64,000 bases of DNA, from NCBI GenBank assembly GCA_964035545.1, contig OZ037767.1, forward strand, positions 12,505,081-12,569,080. The letters are read 5' to 3'. The notes under the pieces are model-generated. The model had not been told where the DNA came from. It did no database searches and saw only the letters and a list, made by a program, of their open reading frames with translations. Positions 13,785 through 25,042 of the stretch are shown here, in pieces (positions within the stretch are counted from its first letter, which is position 1; every line of letters begins with the position of its first letter). The translations under genes were made by a program, and so were the position numbers. Source of the DNA: Bugula neritina. Its lineage: Eukaryota; Bryozoa; Gymnolaemata; Cheilostomatida; Bugulidae.

Positions 13785-15138
13785 CTATAAGTTCAGCCTT
13801 TCTGGCTGTTGTATCGTCCAACCACTCCTAGTTCTTTGAGTAGATTTATCAGATTCCCGAGTCGGTGAAGATTGACTATCTTTATTCATAGTTTCTGGAC
13901 CGGTCACATGTGTAGAGAGAGATACTTCAAACAGCTGGCGAGTGTTGGACTGCTCTGGGTATTGCCTTTCACCAACAGTAGAATCTTCTGCTGTCGGTAA
14001 CAAAATGTCAGCTGCTTAAGATATTTGAGAGCGATTTCTACGTAGCAGTACTCCCGAGTCATTTGACGATACAATTTCTCTGCCTTTAGTCGCAATTACA
14101 ACTCCATCTTTCAGCTGATTTCCAATTGTTAGTCTTTATTGTCTGACCTACTTTCATTAGTTCCCTTTCTCTAGCCCGATGCCTCCTGTTGTAATAGAGC
14201 GCTTGTGCCTTTTGTTGACCCGCCTCAAACTGCCGAAGTCAGCACAAGTTAACGCGTTTGTTTGGCATCACACCCATAGAATTCAGAGACTGACCAAACA
14301 TAAGCTTAGCTGGTGAGTACCCGTTTGCCAAGAGTATGTCTCTGTACGTACACAGTGCAGCCTGAATGTTGACGTTTTTTTTCATCAAGCCCTTCACCGT
14401 CTGAACAGCTCTTTCCACCTCACCATTTGACTGGGGGTACTTTGGAGAACTAGTTATGTGTTTAACATCCCATTTTGACAGGAAAGACTGAAACCTATCA
14501 GACACAAATTGTGGTCCATTATCACTGACTAATGTATTAAGAATGCCTAGCAAGCAAAAAAGTGTTTCGAGCTTGGAAACTATAGTTTTTGAGTCGGATG
14601 AATCACTGAGGTCATTAACCGCAATGTACCTGCTGTAGTAATCTACCACCACTAAATATGTTAGTCTATCCTTGGTACATATGTCAACTGCTAAGCGCTA
14701 CCATGGTCTCTCAGGCCAAAAGGAACAGACCAGAGGCTCTGGAGGTCTCAATTGAAATTCTTCACACTTGGAACAGCTTTTCACTATTGGTCTAATATCA
14801 GCTGTCATGCCAGGCCACCAAACTACAGCAACTGCCCTACGAATACATTTAGTTTCTCCTTGGTGATCATCGAGTATTTCCTTCAAAACCCGGTCTCTCT
14901 CGACTTTGGGAATGTATAGACGGTTTTCAAAAAATAGTACTCTTTGAACTGTGGTCAAGCTGTCTTTAAACATGTAAAATTGCTTCATAGAGTAGTCGAC
15001 ATCCTTTGTCTTAGGCCATCCCTCCATAATATATTTCAGGAGAATTCGACCTTCATTTTCTGTCCACATGGTAGCCTGAATGCGGCGCAGACGAGTTGGG
15101 GAAACAGGCATAGCATTTATTAGCTCCTGCACCAGCAA
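13785..15138 (-). pseudogene. Gypsy-A integrase (broken)
   Basis: Integrase inserts the retroelement cDNA into the host genome. The frame 15138-14698 ends in a zinc-finger region with DDHQG and CSKC; the first His of the HHCC motif appears replaced by Leu. A TAG at about 14695 separates it from the catalytic core. The core (to 14239) shows the first Asp in LAVD, the second in SDNGPQF and the Glu in NGEVERA, with D-35-E spacing. Further frames at 14095-13904 and 14003-13785 are the diverged C-terminal tail, out of register with each other. RNase H lies directly upstream. Clearly an inactive copy. Confidence 0.9.
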
Positions 15139-15236
15139 AGTTCCCCCTGGGCTTCCTGTGGTCCTGAGTAAGGTGCCCTAGACATGGCATCAGCCAGTAC
15201 CAACTTTCTACTTGGTGTAAAGACCACATCATAAGT

Positions 15237-15899
15237 CTATGACATCATCCTTAATCTAAACCGTTGCACCCGGACAGGTAATTCAGCTAACTCCTTCTCA
15301 CCAAGAATTGAAAGCAGAGGCTTGTGATCAGTCTCCACTGTGAACTGACAACCTGCCAAAAAGTAATGGAACTTTTCACGAGCCCAGTAGATTGCTAGAG
15401 CCTCCTTTTCAACCTGTGCGTATTGCTGCTCAGCACTACTTAGAGACCTAGATGCAAAGGCCACAGGCTTCCAGACCCCATCCACTAGTTGCAGCATCGC
15501 CGCCCCAAGGCCAAGTGATGACGAGTCTGCACTGAGCATAGTTTTTCTATGAAGACTGTACAGAACTAAAGTTGGAGTGCTGACCATCATAGATTTCGAG
15601 CATGCAAACTCTTTGTCCTGTACTGGCCCCCAGTACCAATCAGAATTTTTACCAAGTAATTGACGCAGCTTTCCCGAATTTTCTACAATAGCAGCGGAGA
15701 ATTGTCCCATATAGTTCACCATGCCAAAAAACCTGCGCAGCTCCTGCCTGTTACATGGAGTTGGAAACTTTGTTACAGTCTTTGTCTTTTCTGGGTCAGA
15801 TTTAATACCCTCGGCACCTATGACATGACCAAGAAATCTTAATTCAGTCTTCCGGAATTCACATTTTTTACGCATTGAGGGTGATTCCACTTTCTTGCA
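15237..15899 (-). pseudogene. Gypsy-A RT thumb/connection and RNase H
   Basis: The open frame of 217 codons starts in the end of the reverse transcriptase palm (FLGHVIG motif) and continues into a Ty3/Gypsy RNase H. The usual acidic residue is in SADSSS, followed by ALAIYWA and the conserved TDHKPLL motif. It ends just before the integrase linker. It shares a frame with some upstream RT pieces, which carry stops. RNase H removes the RNA strand during cDNA synthesis. Gene-length and motif order agree with the family. Confidence 0.92.
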
Positions 15900-16870
15900 G
15901 TCTATTCAAAACCTGCTCTAGCCGGTCCTCATGCTCCTGTAGATTCCCTGCTTAAATCAAAATATCGTCCATTTGACAGACGACTCCTGGCGAACCCACA
16001 AGCATCTTTTTCATCTCGCGTTGAAAAGTCTCCGGGGCAGAACTGATACCAAAAGGCAGACGCTTACACCAGTACCTACCAAATGGTGTGATAAATGGGG
16101 TTAGGTGATATGAGTCGGAGTGTAATTTCATCTGCTAATATCCACAGTTGGCATCCAATTTGCTGAATATACGAGCATTTCCTAGTTCATTGAGTGTTTC
16201 ATCAGATATTGGCAAAGGATGGTATTTCTGCTTGACAGTTTTGTTCAGTCGAGTAAAATCTACACAAACCCTTATTGTTCCATCTTTCTTAGGCACAACA
16301 ACACAAGGAGAACACCATTCAGTGGTTCTTTCTACCTGTTCAATTACTCCTAACTTTTCTATCCGACAAAGCTCCTCATACAGTGGCTGTTTCCTAACTG
16401 CTGCAATACGCCGAGGTACCGCTTGAACAAACAGCAGAGCATCCTCTTTTATCTAGATCCTCACCTTCGTGGACATTGCTCCCAGCCCACGAAACAAGTT
16501 AAGATAAACCTTCTTCCAATCATGGCCCTCACTATGATCAATGCCATCTCCACAACAGATTAAATCAAGTTTTCCAATGGCAGGTTTTTCCAAAAGAGGC
16601 ATTAGTAGCCCTTCAACAAAGTACACTAACTCCTGAATCTCCTTTTCTCCTAAACGCAAACCGACCATAGCCTGGCCAACCACCTTTAATCTATTGTTAC
16701 CTGCTCCTCTCAAAATTTTTGTAGAAGGTTGTAACCCCCGTTTACAACAATACATTGAATATGCAGGCAACGCTGTGACAGCTGCCCCTGTGTCTATTTT
16801 AAATTTTACAGGTACATCATCAACTTTAATGTTAACTAACCAAGCTTTTGAAGTGTCGGTAACTGTCTTA
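15900..16870 (-). pseudogene. Gypsy-A protease and reverse transcriptase fingers/palm (broken)
   Basis: The minus strand from 16870 reads into a retropepsin whose active-site DTGAA lies at about 16775-16790; the frame stays open to 16453. The reverse transcriptase follows, with VPKKDG, VCVDFTRLN, the LPFGIS motif and a degenerate active site reading QMDD in place of the usual Y-x-D-D. At least three in-frame stops interrupt it, for example next to GY and after the active site. The protease would cut the polyprotein and the RT would copy the RNA; neither can be made whole here. Confidence 0.9.
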
Positions 16871-16877
16871 GAATCAA

Positions 16878-17514
16878 TTATGCGTAGTCATAAAGAATCA
16901 TTGCCAGAAAAAGTCCATCCATCTCCTCACAGTCAACCATTTCTGCCTTTGAGCTATATTGAGCGCCTCTAGAAACGGTATTAGTACATGTTTTACTCCA
17001 ATGACTGTTACCTTGGCATTTAAAACAAGCAGCAGACCTGGCAGGAGTCAATGAGATATTCCCTTGATTTAAAGTCATTCACCCCTATGACAATCCGATC
17101 TCGAATCAAGTCATCACGAACAGCCCCGTATTCACAATTAGCTGCTTGTGACTACAACTCTGTTATAAACTGGTGAATTGTGTGGTTCCCTTGAGTGATG
17201 CTATTGAACTTTACTCTCTCGTATATTATATTTTTAACCGGTTCAAAATGCTGATCAAACATGCTCATTACATTCCTTAGAGTTTTCTTCCTGGTGTCTA
17301 CTGGCTCATCAAATTCAAATTGACTGTATATAGGTACACTCTCTGGTCCCATCAACACAAGTAAATCCTCATCCCCCATATCGCCGTATTTCTTAGCTAT
17401 TTTGAATATTTCAAACTGTCCTTTAAATAATTTTCAATCAGTTGAAAGAGTCTCACTTGAAAAATTAAGTCGTTTTACAAACTTTTCATCTCTAGTTGAA
17501 GAACTTTCTGCCAT
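16878..17514 (-). pseudogene. Gypsy-A gag with zinc knuckle (broken)
   Basis: An ATG at 17514 opens a short frame stopped by TGA near 17434. The frame resumes and runs through 17379-17152 with a capsid-like segment (SMFDQHFEPVKN, then HTIHQFITEL). A separate frame at 17078-16878 carries one CCHC zinc knuckle, CFKCQGNSHWSKTC, the nucleic-acid-binding nucleocapsid motif. The pieces are out of frame. It lies directly after the 5' LTR, as gag should. Confidence 0.85.
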
Positions 17515-17611
17515 AGCTGTTTTGATTATTTTCTTCTCAACACGTTAATTAACTCACGCAACCAATCTTTTACCACTATCTGTATAACTGCCTATCTCAT
17601 TTTTGACACCT

Positions 17612-17752
17612 TGTAAGAAGATGCTTTAATTACCTGGCAAGTCTAGTTAGCATATCTCGTGCGTCCATGCTATTTCAGTGTTGAACCCAAGAATGCCATT
17701 TTGTCTATTTTATCTCGTCATTTGCGTTAGCCAATAGCGACATTCTATTACA
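17612..17752 (-). repeat. Gypsy-A 5' LTR (right copy)
   Basis: 141 bp, with TG at one end and CA at the other (tgtaagaag ... ctattaca). It is the longer of the two LTR copies. The sequence CATA follows it and also precedes the left LTR. Confidence 0.85.
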
Positions 17753-17910
17753 CATAACAGACCAGTAGACTGTGTTATGTTAAAAAGATATATTCAGAAA
17801 GGTTGATAGTCTATGTTTTTTCAACCAAGCTAGCTAAAGGTGGGCACAAATTACAGCTTTTATAGTGAATAGTGTATAAAGATATACTTTCTTTTTTCGC
17901 TGGCCCTAAT

Positions 17911-18026
17911 AAGTAGTTTTGCAAATAACTAAGCCAATTTATATTTTAATTTATATCCTCAAACATAATATGTTTGAGGATATAGATTAAAATACAAATT
18001 GGTTTAGTGTTTTGCAAAATTACTTG
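17911..18026. repeat. Long imperfect hairpin (foldback, MITE-like)
   Basis: Two arms of about 56 bp are inverted copies: aagtagttttgcaaataact at the left pairs with the gttttgcaaaattacttgt end at the right. The centre is cctcaaacataatatgtttgagg. No coding content. It sits between Gypsy-A and the first lectin pseudogene. Confidence 0.85.
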
Positions 18027-18129
18027 TTTAACTCCTTGGCAAGCCACGTTCCATTATTGAACATATAAAAATAAATAATGTTGAGTAGCTCTGCGTTTTA
18101 TATATTATACATTTTAGACAAAGTAGCGA

Positions 18130-18732
18130 GCATGATAAGCGTGCATCGCATTCTTAGTCAGGCGAGATCAAAAGCTACTGATGGCGTATATCTCCCTTCT
18201 CATTATGGGTTGAGTGAGCTCTTGAATGCGGCACACACTACTGTAGAACAGTCTCCGTGGATCCAAATAGACTATGGAAGTAATCACTTTGTTGAAAGTG
18301 TCAAAATCTGAGACAGGTCTGAGTTCTAAGTTCCTGGTAAGCAAACAAAACTCATATTCAAGATACTTGCCTACTGTAATAATCATATTATTTTGTATGT
18401 GCATTGCATGTCGAGCTGCTCAATAAAATTCACTCTGTATAACTTTTATTCACTTCTTTGTATGATTATGAAGTTTTTACTTCTGTATAGCTGTTAATGA
18501 CAGACTAGCCAATGTGAGAGTAACAGTTGGTGAGATTGATACAAACTTTGAAGATCCATCAAAATATGAGATCTGTGACTACCTTCTTGGAAAACCACTA
18601 GCAGAAATATTTATAGTTGCATTTCATTCTAGAATGTATGGTAGATATGTGAAAATAACTGCTGTAGATGTTAATATGCATCTAAACATTTATGAGCTAG
18701 AAAATTATGGACTAGAAATTCTCAATAATTAA
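18130..18732 (+). pseudogene. Fucolectin/F5-8-type lectin gene, copy 1 (two exons, damaged)
   Basis: Exon 1 (to 18336) has the N-terminal half of a fucolectin-like galactose-binding domain: RILSQARSKATDG, then SPWIQIDYG and VESVKI. A TGA at 18309-18311 and a TAA about 15 bases later interrupt it before a good donor (CCTG|GTAAGC). After a 154-bp intron, exon 2 (18491-18732) gives the second half: RLANVRVTVGEID, MYGRYVKI and a terminal IYELENYGLE, ending in TAA. The domain binds fucose in fish and crab lectins; the ligand here is unknown. No upstream signal-peptide exon was found. A second, inverted copy lies at 23391-24012 with matching intron and 3' flank. Probably a pseudogene because of the stops. 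Confidence 0.8.
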
Positions 18733-19239
18733 CATCATGAAAATATTAGTGGGTGACAGCACTGAAATAAGTTTGAAATTTTTTATTTTATGTACATCTG
18801 ACAGAAAAAAGTATCCTGCAAATACTTATTAAGACATGAAATATGTTATAACTTTTTCATCTCTTCAATAAAACAGTGTTTTTTGAACTATTCAATTTTT
18901 AGATTTACGATTTTTTTCAATGATTAAAGTCAGAATTCTTATTTTAAAAACAATGTTGCATTTGGAGGACTAAGAAATCTTTTTGTATTATATAATTACT
19001 ATAAATAGGTTATCATTAAACTTCATTGAGTGACTCGTTTACTAATATTAGTGCTGCCTTAGCTTTTTATTGTCTCATTTATTTACTTTTGTGAAACTGT
19101 TGCAGAGCATTGCATATATTAGAACAAATATTTTACAAAAGCTTAAAAGACAAACATGCAAGAGTTAGTATTTATTCAAAAGAAATAACAGAAATTAGTT
19201 GTAATACATTTGACGTAAAAATAAAGATTGAAAAAACAG
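18733..19239. other. Non-coding spacer
   Basis: It begins with the 3' flank of the lectin copy, whose first ~50 bases are also present beside the inverted copy near 23345-23390. An AATAAA occurs near 18869. Nothing else recognisable. Confidence 0.5.
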
Positions 19240-19440
19240 CGATCATCTATACTTTAGAGGCTAGAGTATTTGACTTGAAGAAAACACCAACTCATGGATT
19301 TGAACCCCAGTAAAGGTCATCGATGATGTTAAGAAGAGCATCTAGTCAAAATATGCTGCACTTTGCCGCATATATATAAGTCCTGCAAGGTGCTTTAAAA
19401 AAACTTTTTGTCAGGGGTTCTCACAGAGATAATGACAATA
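19240..19440 (+). mobile_element. tRNA-derived SINE, copy 1
   Basis: It contains a box-B-like stretch (ggatttgaacccc), followed by a body with 'gatgatgttaagaagagcatc' and 'gctttaaaaaaactttttg'. The same order of blocks occurs at 54435-54640 (plus) and 59815-59987 (minus). This supports one short retroposon family with a tRNA-like head. A 67-codon open frame overlaps it but lacks an ATG. Confidence 0.6.
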
Positions 19441-20719
19441 TGTAGTCTTGCCTGAGTTTTTAAAAGATGTTGAAGGTTTATAGTATAGAAACTTTACTGT
19501 TGTACACAATTTTTGAACAAAACCAACATTGATTTTTATAGGGTAATGTAGAGCCTTTTGAAAACCAGTTATTAACTATATATAAATATGCATTATAAGC
19601 TGAATATATGCTAGATATAACTTTTATTTGCATTCGCTATTTTTTGTTTTGAGTATTATACTGAAATGAATTCAACTGCCCAATTGAACTACGAAGCTAG
19701 TTATAAAGTTATATAATATATGTATATATTATATTGTACAGCATATTACATGCAATGATAGCTCTTGACTGGCTAATCAGCAAGGCTTAGCTTACTCACT
19801 ACTAATCATTGAACACTTTGTCAAAGGCTTTAAATGATCAAAAGTCAGCTGGAAAAATCCCACAGTGACAGGAGTCAACAATTGGCTTCCTCCATGTCAG
19901 TTACTACTGAAGCTACTCAAAAAGTGAAAAACAAAAGTATCGATGCTGTCAAAAGTATTTGAAGTATATAATATAGAAAAAAATCTATGGAAGCTGTTAC
20001 CTTTTAATACAGTGTACACTCCATTAGTATTCACTTCCTTGATTACACTAATCATTTCAAAGTTCAGAAGCTTAAGTTTTGTATTTCATTTGTGTTACTA
20101 AGTTATAATAGTGATACAAGACACCATATATTAATGAATCTTTATTAGGTATTACTTTAATTGCTGCTTATTGTATATATATACCACTGAATTTTGCATG
20201 CATAATATAATATAGTCGATGAATGTTCACTTTTACATTTAATTGAATATTAATGTAACAATTTCAATATATTTTAGCATTTTGACTGGTAATGTGATAA
20301 AAGCTAGGTAGTAAAACGTAGAGCTACATTTTGTGTGCGCGCTGTTAATTTGAAAGCTAGAAATTTAGCTTACAAGAAATGACGTTTAAAACAGGTACTT
20401 TTAAACATTCCATAATTTAGGTTTTAGGTCACTTTCAATTTCTAGTAATTACTAAATCAAAGTTCACCAGTGAAGTCTATAAAGGATCATTCTGTGCACA
20501 TTTTATGTGATATCAAATGCAGTTGCAAAACAACTAGTTTAGTCAAACAAACATGAAGCACTCTCATAAACTAATTTGTCAACTTGATAAAAAGAAAATT
20601 TTTGAAAAAATGCTGTTCATGTAAAAGTTGCTATACTTGGCAGCAAAATTGCAGTGAGTTGTGACAAAGATGGAGCGTTACATATGTGCAATGCGCACAA
20701 ATGCATAATATAATAATTT
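19441..20719. other. Non-coding AT-rich spacer
   Basis: No gene, RNA or repeat that I can support. Low-complexity TA stretches occur near 19715-19735. Confidence 0.5.
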
Positions 20720-21071
20720 GTGTTCTAATGTGCTCAAAACTGCTGAAGAGTGCTGAAAAGTGCCCAAATGTGTTAAAGGTGCCCTAATCTGCTAAAACTG
20801 CCTCAGTGTGCTAACAAATGTTTGTCTAAATGTGCTGAAAAGTGCACAAAAGTGCCCAAATGTGCAGAAAAAGCCTAAATGTACTACATTTGTGCTCAAA
20901 CGAGTTAAAATCTGCTTTAATGCGCTCAAAACTGCTGGAATGTGCTGAAAAGTGTCCAGATGTGTTAAAAGGTGCCCTAATCTGCTCAAATTGCCTCAAT
21001 GTGCTAACAAATGTTTGTCGAAATGTGCTGAAAAGTGCCTAAGTTTGCTAAAAGGGCCTAAATGTGCTACA
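20720..21071. repeat. Degenerate minisatellite built on 'gtgctgaaaagtgcccaaat'
   Basis: The stretch is made of roughly 10-11-bp words such as tgtgctgaaa, agtgcccaaa and tgctcaaaac. A larger ~191-bp period is visible: the block with 'gtgccctaatctgct' and 'gtgctaacaaatgtttgtc' occurs near 20780-20830 and again near 20970-21020. Open frames on both strands here are products of the repeat. Confidence 0.8.
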
Positions 21072-22084
21072 TATTATATAGTATTTCCAGTTTTATGCAT
21101 TTGCATCTGCCTGCATGGTTTGTTTTTGCTTCATTCAAATAACAATATTGATCTATTTGGATTTGTAGTATTTCAAATTAGCAACTTCAATGAATTTGAA
21201 GTTCATTAAATATAAAAAATTTTATATGGGTAGCTTTTGCTTATTCTGATCGACCAATTTTAGTTGAAGATGCATGTTTCAAATACTAGGTATTAAAGAG
21301 TATAATCTTTTTAGAGCGTGTTGTATAAGGACCCATTGGTCTTCTTAATGTCACCTGAATGCATGTACTTCAGAATTTTCTAGAAGCTATTTTACTATAA
21401 TATTAGGATTTTTTAAGTTGAAGTTTCCGCCTTGACTTTGAGGTATAAATTGTATGTACATAAGCTGAAATACAATGAGAAAGTAAGTGTAATCTTATTT
21501 ATATAAATTTTTTCATCTTGTCACGGGAATGTTCTTTGAAAGTTAAAAACAATTAAAAACCTTCAAATATTATATAACGAGAACTTGAATTGTCTACTTA
21601 AAATGTCCTTAAGCTATATACATACACTTAATTTTTAACAGTTTCTAATATTCATATTTCAGTGTTTACTAATAATCATATGAACTCGTTATGCATACCT
21701 ATATTAGTATGATCACTATGATAACTTGAGCTGCAATAAAGTCTAATTTTAAGTGAAATTAGCAGCGGTACAAATGGCGCAGGCAATAATGGTACAGGTA
21801 TAATAAAAACACAAATAGAAAATTAGGTAAAAATGATACACTGTTTAATATTTTCTGAAACCTCAAAGCCAAATCCTCAGCCCGACCTTGAAATGCCACC
21901 CCCAAATCTAAACCCTCATTTCAAAACCCATTCAGTCCACCCCAAGCCCCAACAATAAAAATGTGCCATTTTACTGGTGCTAATTTTACTGGACATCATA
22001 AACTCTTTATTGGTACTACTTGATTGTTTATTATTATCTCATAAAACATTTTATGCAATGGCACCAATATAAGTATTTATGTGA
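21072..22084. other. Non-coding spacer
   Basis: No recognisable coding content. Around 21880-21960 a C-rich patch (ccacccccaaatc, ccaccccaagccccaac) stands out from the AT-rich surroundings. Confidence 0.5.
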
Positions 22085-22203
22085 GATTTGTGAGATACTT
22101 GTGTGCATGTGAGTGTGTCTGTGTGCATGTGTGCGTGTGTGCATGTGTGCATGTGTGCATGTGTGCGTGTCTGTGTGTCTGTGTGTGTGTGCATGTGTGC
22201 GTG
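22085..22203. repeat. GTGTGCAT-type microsatellite
   Basis: Imperfect repeats of gtgtgcatgtgtgcgt over about 120 bp. Confidence 0.9.
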
Positions 22204-23344
22204 TAAAGCTAAAAAGGATAAGGTGACAGTTGAATGTTTATTAAATTAGATATAATATTTGTAATTGTATTGCTATAATTAATTGCTACAGTAACACTGG
22301 TTATATAATCTATATATTTCAATTTCCTGAATATTAAAATTATCATTCATTTCTGCATGCAGCAGTTACTCTCACATATCTACAATACATAATAGCTAAA
22401 ACCACGCGTGCAGTGATGGGAACAAAAATGATGGTTCAACTAGCGACTTTGTTAGCAGTTATTGCTGAAATTTTTTGATGGGTGAAAAACAAATTGGCTA
22501 TATACTACTACAGTATTGAAACAGAGATTCATTGCATAGCATCCAGATTTTAAATACAGTACACAAGCACTCAACTAATGGAGCACTTTATTAGAATTGT
22601 GTATAATAAATATAATATATTGTTTACTGCACTTCTAATTCAGCAGATGGATTGACCTTAATTAGTAAAATACCAATAAACACAAAATGGGGTTTACAGC
22701 TGAAATTATTCAGTGTACATATAAAAATAATTATGTGTATTTTTGTGTAGTTTTATAGATGTAATTAACCGGCTTTCCAAAACATTCTACAATTATCCTA
22801 TAAAAATAAATGTTATGTTTGGTTTAAATTTTATTTATAGTATTAAACTCTTTGATAATCCTGCAAAACTATCTTCATTTTTTTCATGCAGTAACCAAAT
22901 TGTAATTCACTTCTCTTACTCCTGTTAAATATTTGAAAGCATTCTGTAAAATCTTTGTGTGACTTTTTGTCGTTTGTCGAATTTTTATTTTGATTTATAG
23001 CACTTTGGTAAACAATTTTATAATAATCAGTAAATAAAAGCAAAAATCTCAGTGATTAGAAAATAGTTTAATACAATTTTATAATCGTTTATTTACACAG
23101 ATAATATAGTATATTATGCAGATTTGTAGTCCCTCAACTAGAACATTCTTCTAAATAACGGTTCAAACAAATAACTCTATACTTTAGTAATTTGATAATT
23201 AAAAACTTTAATACGGTGAATGAATATAGTTTCAAACAAACATTCTCTTATAAAAGCAACCACACAAACTTGTGTAAAACTGCATGCCTAATTAGTATAT
23301 GTTTTTTTACTATTAGGTGTGTATGAAATGTTGCATGAGAAAGT
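22204..23344. other. Non-coding AT-rich spacer
   Basis: Short open frames near 22743-23043 overlap on both strands and show no family motif. I see nothing else. Confidence 0.5.
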
Positions 23345-23390
23345 TCAAAGTTATTTCAGTGCTCTCACCAATTAGTTTGTTGAAGCACTT

Positions 23391-24012
23391 GGTTATTGAG
23401 AATTTCTAGTCCATGAATTTCTAGCTCATAAATGTTAAAATAATTATTAACATCTACTGGAGTTGCTTTCACCTATCTACCATACATTCTAGTATGACAT
23501 GTAACCAAAAATATGTCTGCTGGTGGTTGTCCAGGCAGGTAGTCATAGATCTCATTTTCTGGTAGATCGTCAAAGTTAGTATCAGTCTCGCCAACTGTTA
23601 CTCTCACATTGGCTAGTCTGCCATTTACAGCTATAAATAATTATGTGGAAGTAACAAGCTGATAATGATACAAAGAAGTGAATAAAACTTATGCATATTG
23701 AATGTTTTTGGACATGTGTGTTTTGACAGTGACATACTAAAATAGTATTTTAGTGATCATGTACTTTAAATATGAGCTTTGTTCACTTACCAGGAATGTG
23801 GTACTCGGACCTGTCTCATATCTTGACATTTTCAATGAAGTGATTGACTCCAATGTCTATTTGTTTCCATGGAGACAGCTCGTTTTTAGTGTGTGCTACA
23901 CTTGTGAGATTGTTTAATCCAGAATGAGAAGGAATATATATATATATACACCATCAACAGCATTTGACTCCAAATGGCTTGAAATGTACTGCATACTTAT
24001 CATGCTCACTTC
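23391..24012 (-). pseudogene. Fucolectin/F5-8-type lectin gene, copy 2 (inverted, damaged)
   Basis: Minus-strand copy of the gene at 18130-18732. Exon 1 (about 24012-23791) carries ELSPWKQIDIGVNHF and an NVKI end. A TGA at 23818-23816 occupies the same position as in copy 1, just before DRSEYHIPG and a donor (CCTG|GTAAGTG). Exon 2 (23630-23391) has RLANVRVTVGETD and MYGR, and there a TAG (near 23475) replaces the TAT of copy 1. In exon 1 a (TA)7 run at 23934-23948 has lengthened the sequence and changed the frame. The intron and 3' flank also match copy 1. The extra breaks show it is a pseudogene. Confidence 0.8.
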
Positions 24013-24626
24013 CTTCTCTAAAACGCATATAAAAATCACAACTGACCAAACATTTTTACTTTTTTATAGGTTCAATAAAGGATTGAAGCTCACCAATTGT
24101 TTAAACAAAGTAATTTTACAAAAAACCAAACCATTTTCTATCAATATAGATATTATCAAACACATATTAGGACAAGCAAAAAAAGAAAGTGTATAAATCC
24201 TAATCTATTATAGCTTATTCAGACGGTCAACAATAGCAAACCGAAAAGACACCGAGAATGCGAATTTTATTAGTTTTGGATCACATGATTGAACTCCTGT
24301 GTCAATCGCCCCAAACTAGCGTTGTTTGGTTAGTCTGACAGTAAAAGAGTTTGCCCATTTTGGATCACATGATCAACTTTTCAAAATTTTGTTAGAACCT
24401 GACCCAGCAAGGTTTCAGCTGACAAATTTTTTCTGATTGCACTTCGATCATTGTCTTATTTCAAAAAGCAAAAAGTGCGGGCATAATTCACATGACAAAC
24501 AAACTGTGCAAGGGGAATTGCTTGTAACTAAAATAAATAATCAATATTTTAGTAATGGTAATAATAATAAATAATAATTATTTGAAGTAAATAAATTTGT
24601 GATAAGCATGTTATTGTGGTAAATTT
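24013..24626. other. Non-coding spacer
   Basis: The block 'ttttggatcacatgat' occurs twice (about 24276 and 24358), about 80 bases apart. No coding content recognised. Confidence 0.5.
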
Positions 24627-24993
24627 ATGTTGTGTGTGTGTGTGTCCGTGGTTGCCGAGATCGGCACTTCGGTCCTCCGAAACACCGATATGCTGAGAAT
24701 CGGCATATCGGACTACCGAAGTGCCGATATGCAAATTCGGCATTTCGGTTTCCCGAAATGCCGATATTCGGCATTTCGTGTCTCCGATATCGACAACAAA
24801 GGAATGTCTTTGTCCAGCGTGTATATAGAAGCCAGCGAGTTCCAGTATAGTTCAGTCTACTACTGGAGCTTGCTGGATGAAGACCTATCTTACCTAATAA
24901 AGTTATCATCTATTACACTCAACTTCACGACTTATTCTGCACCACAAGCATGCAAGGCAACTAGCTACATTCAAACCCACAGTTTTATCACAT
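24627..24993 (+). repeat. Probable 5' LTR of Gypsy-B
   Basis: Runs from TGTTGTGTG to ...TATCACA, just before the primer-binding site. It contains a TATA-like gtatatag near 24820 and AATAAA near 24896, as promoter and polyadenylation signals would be in an LTR. The start is uncertain because no second LTR is present for comparison. Confidence 0.6.
24655..24790. repeat. Cluster of CCGAAATGCCGA-type palindromes in the LTR
   Basis: Words such as ccgaagtgccgatatg, tcggcatttcgg and cccgaaatgccgatattcgg alternate in both directions. The strand can fold into several overlapping hairpins, and all reading frames look alike. It is far richer in CpG than its flanks. Confidence 0.85.
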
Positions 24994-24994
24994 T

Positions 24995-25012
24995 GGTGGC
25001 AGCAGTGGGATT
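24995..25012 (+). other. Primer-binding site of Gypsy-B
   Basis: TGGTGGCAGCAGTGGGA lies two bases after the presumed LTR end. Gypsy-C has TGGTGGCAGCGGTGGGA at the same place. The primer tRNA was not identified. Confidence 0.75.
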
Positions 25013-25042
25013 TTCGAATAGCTAGTTGCCAGAAAGGACAAG

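Larger units (their letters stand above)
13459..17752 (-). mobile_element. Gypsy-A: decayed Ty3/Gypsy LTR retrotransposon
   Basis: A 4.3-kb element on the minus strand flanked by related LTRs (17612-17752 as 5' LTR, 13459-13570 as 3' LTR). A purine tract sits just inside the 3' LTR. The pol order, reading down from high coordinates, is gag with zinc knuckle, aspartic protease, reverse transcriptase, RNase H and integrase, which is the Ty3/Gypsy order. The sequence CATA borders both ends and may be the target duplication. Stops and frame changes occur throughout, so it is inactive. Its integrase wording resembles K02A2.6-type or Mag-like elements; that lineage call is an inference. Confidence 0.93.

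Noticed and set aside
20792-21209. Short Cys/Leu-rich frames on both strands
   Set aside because: Translations of the 'gtgctgaaa' minisatellite.
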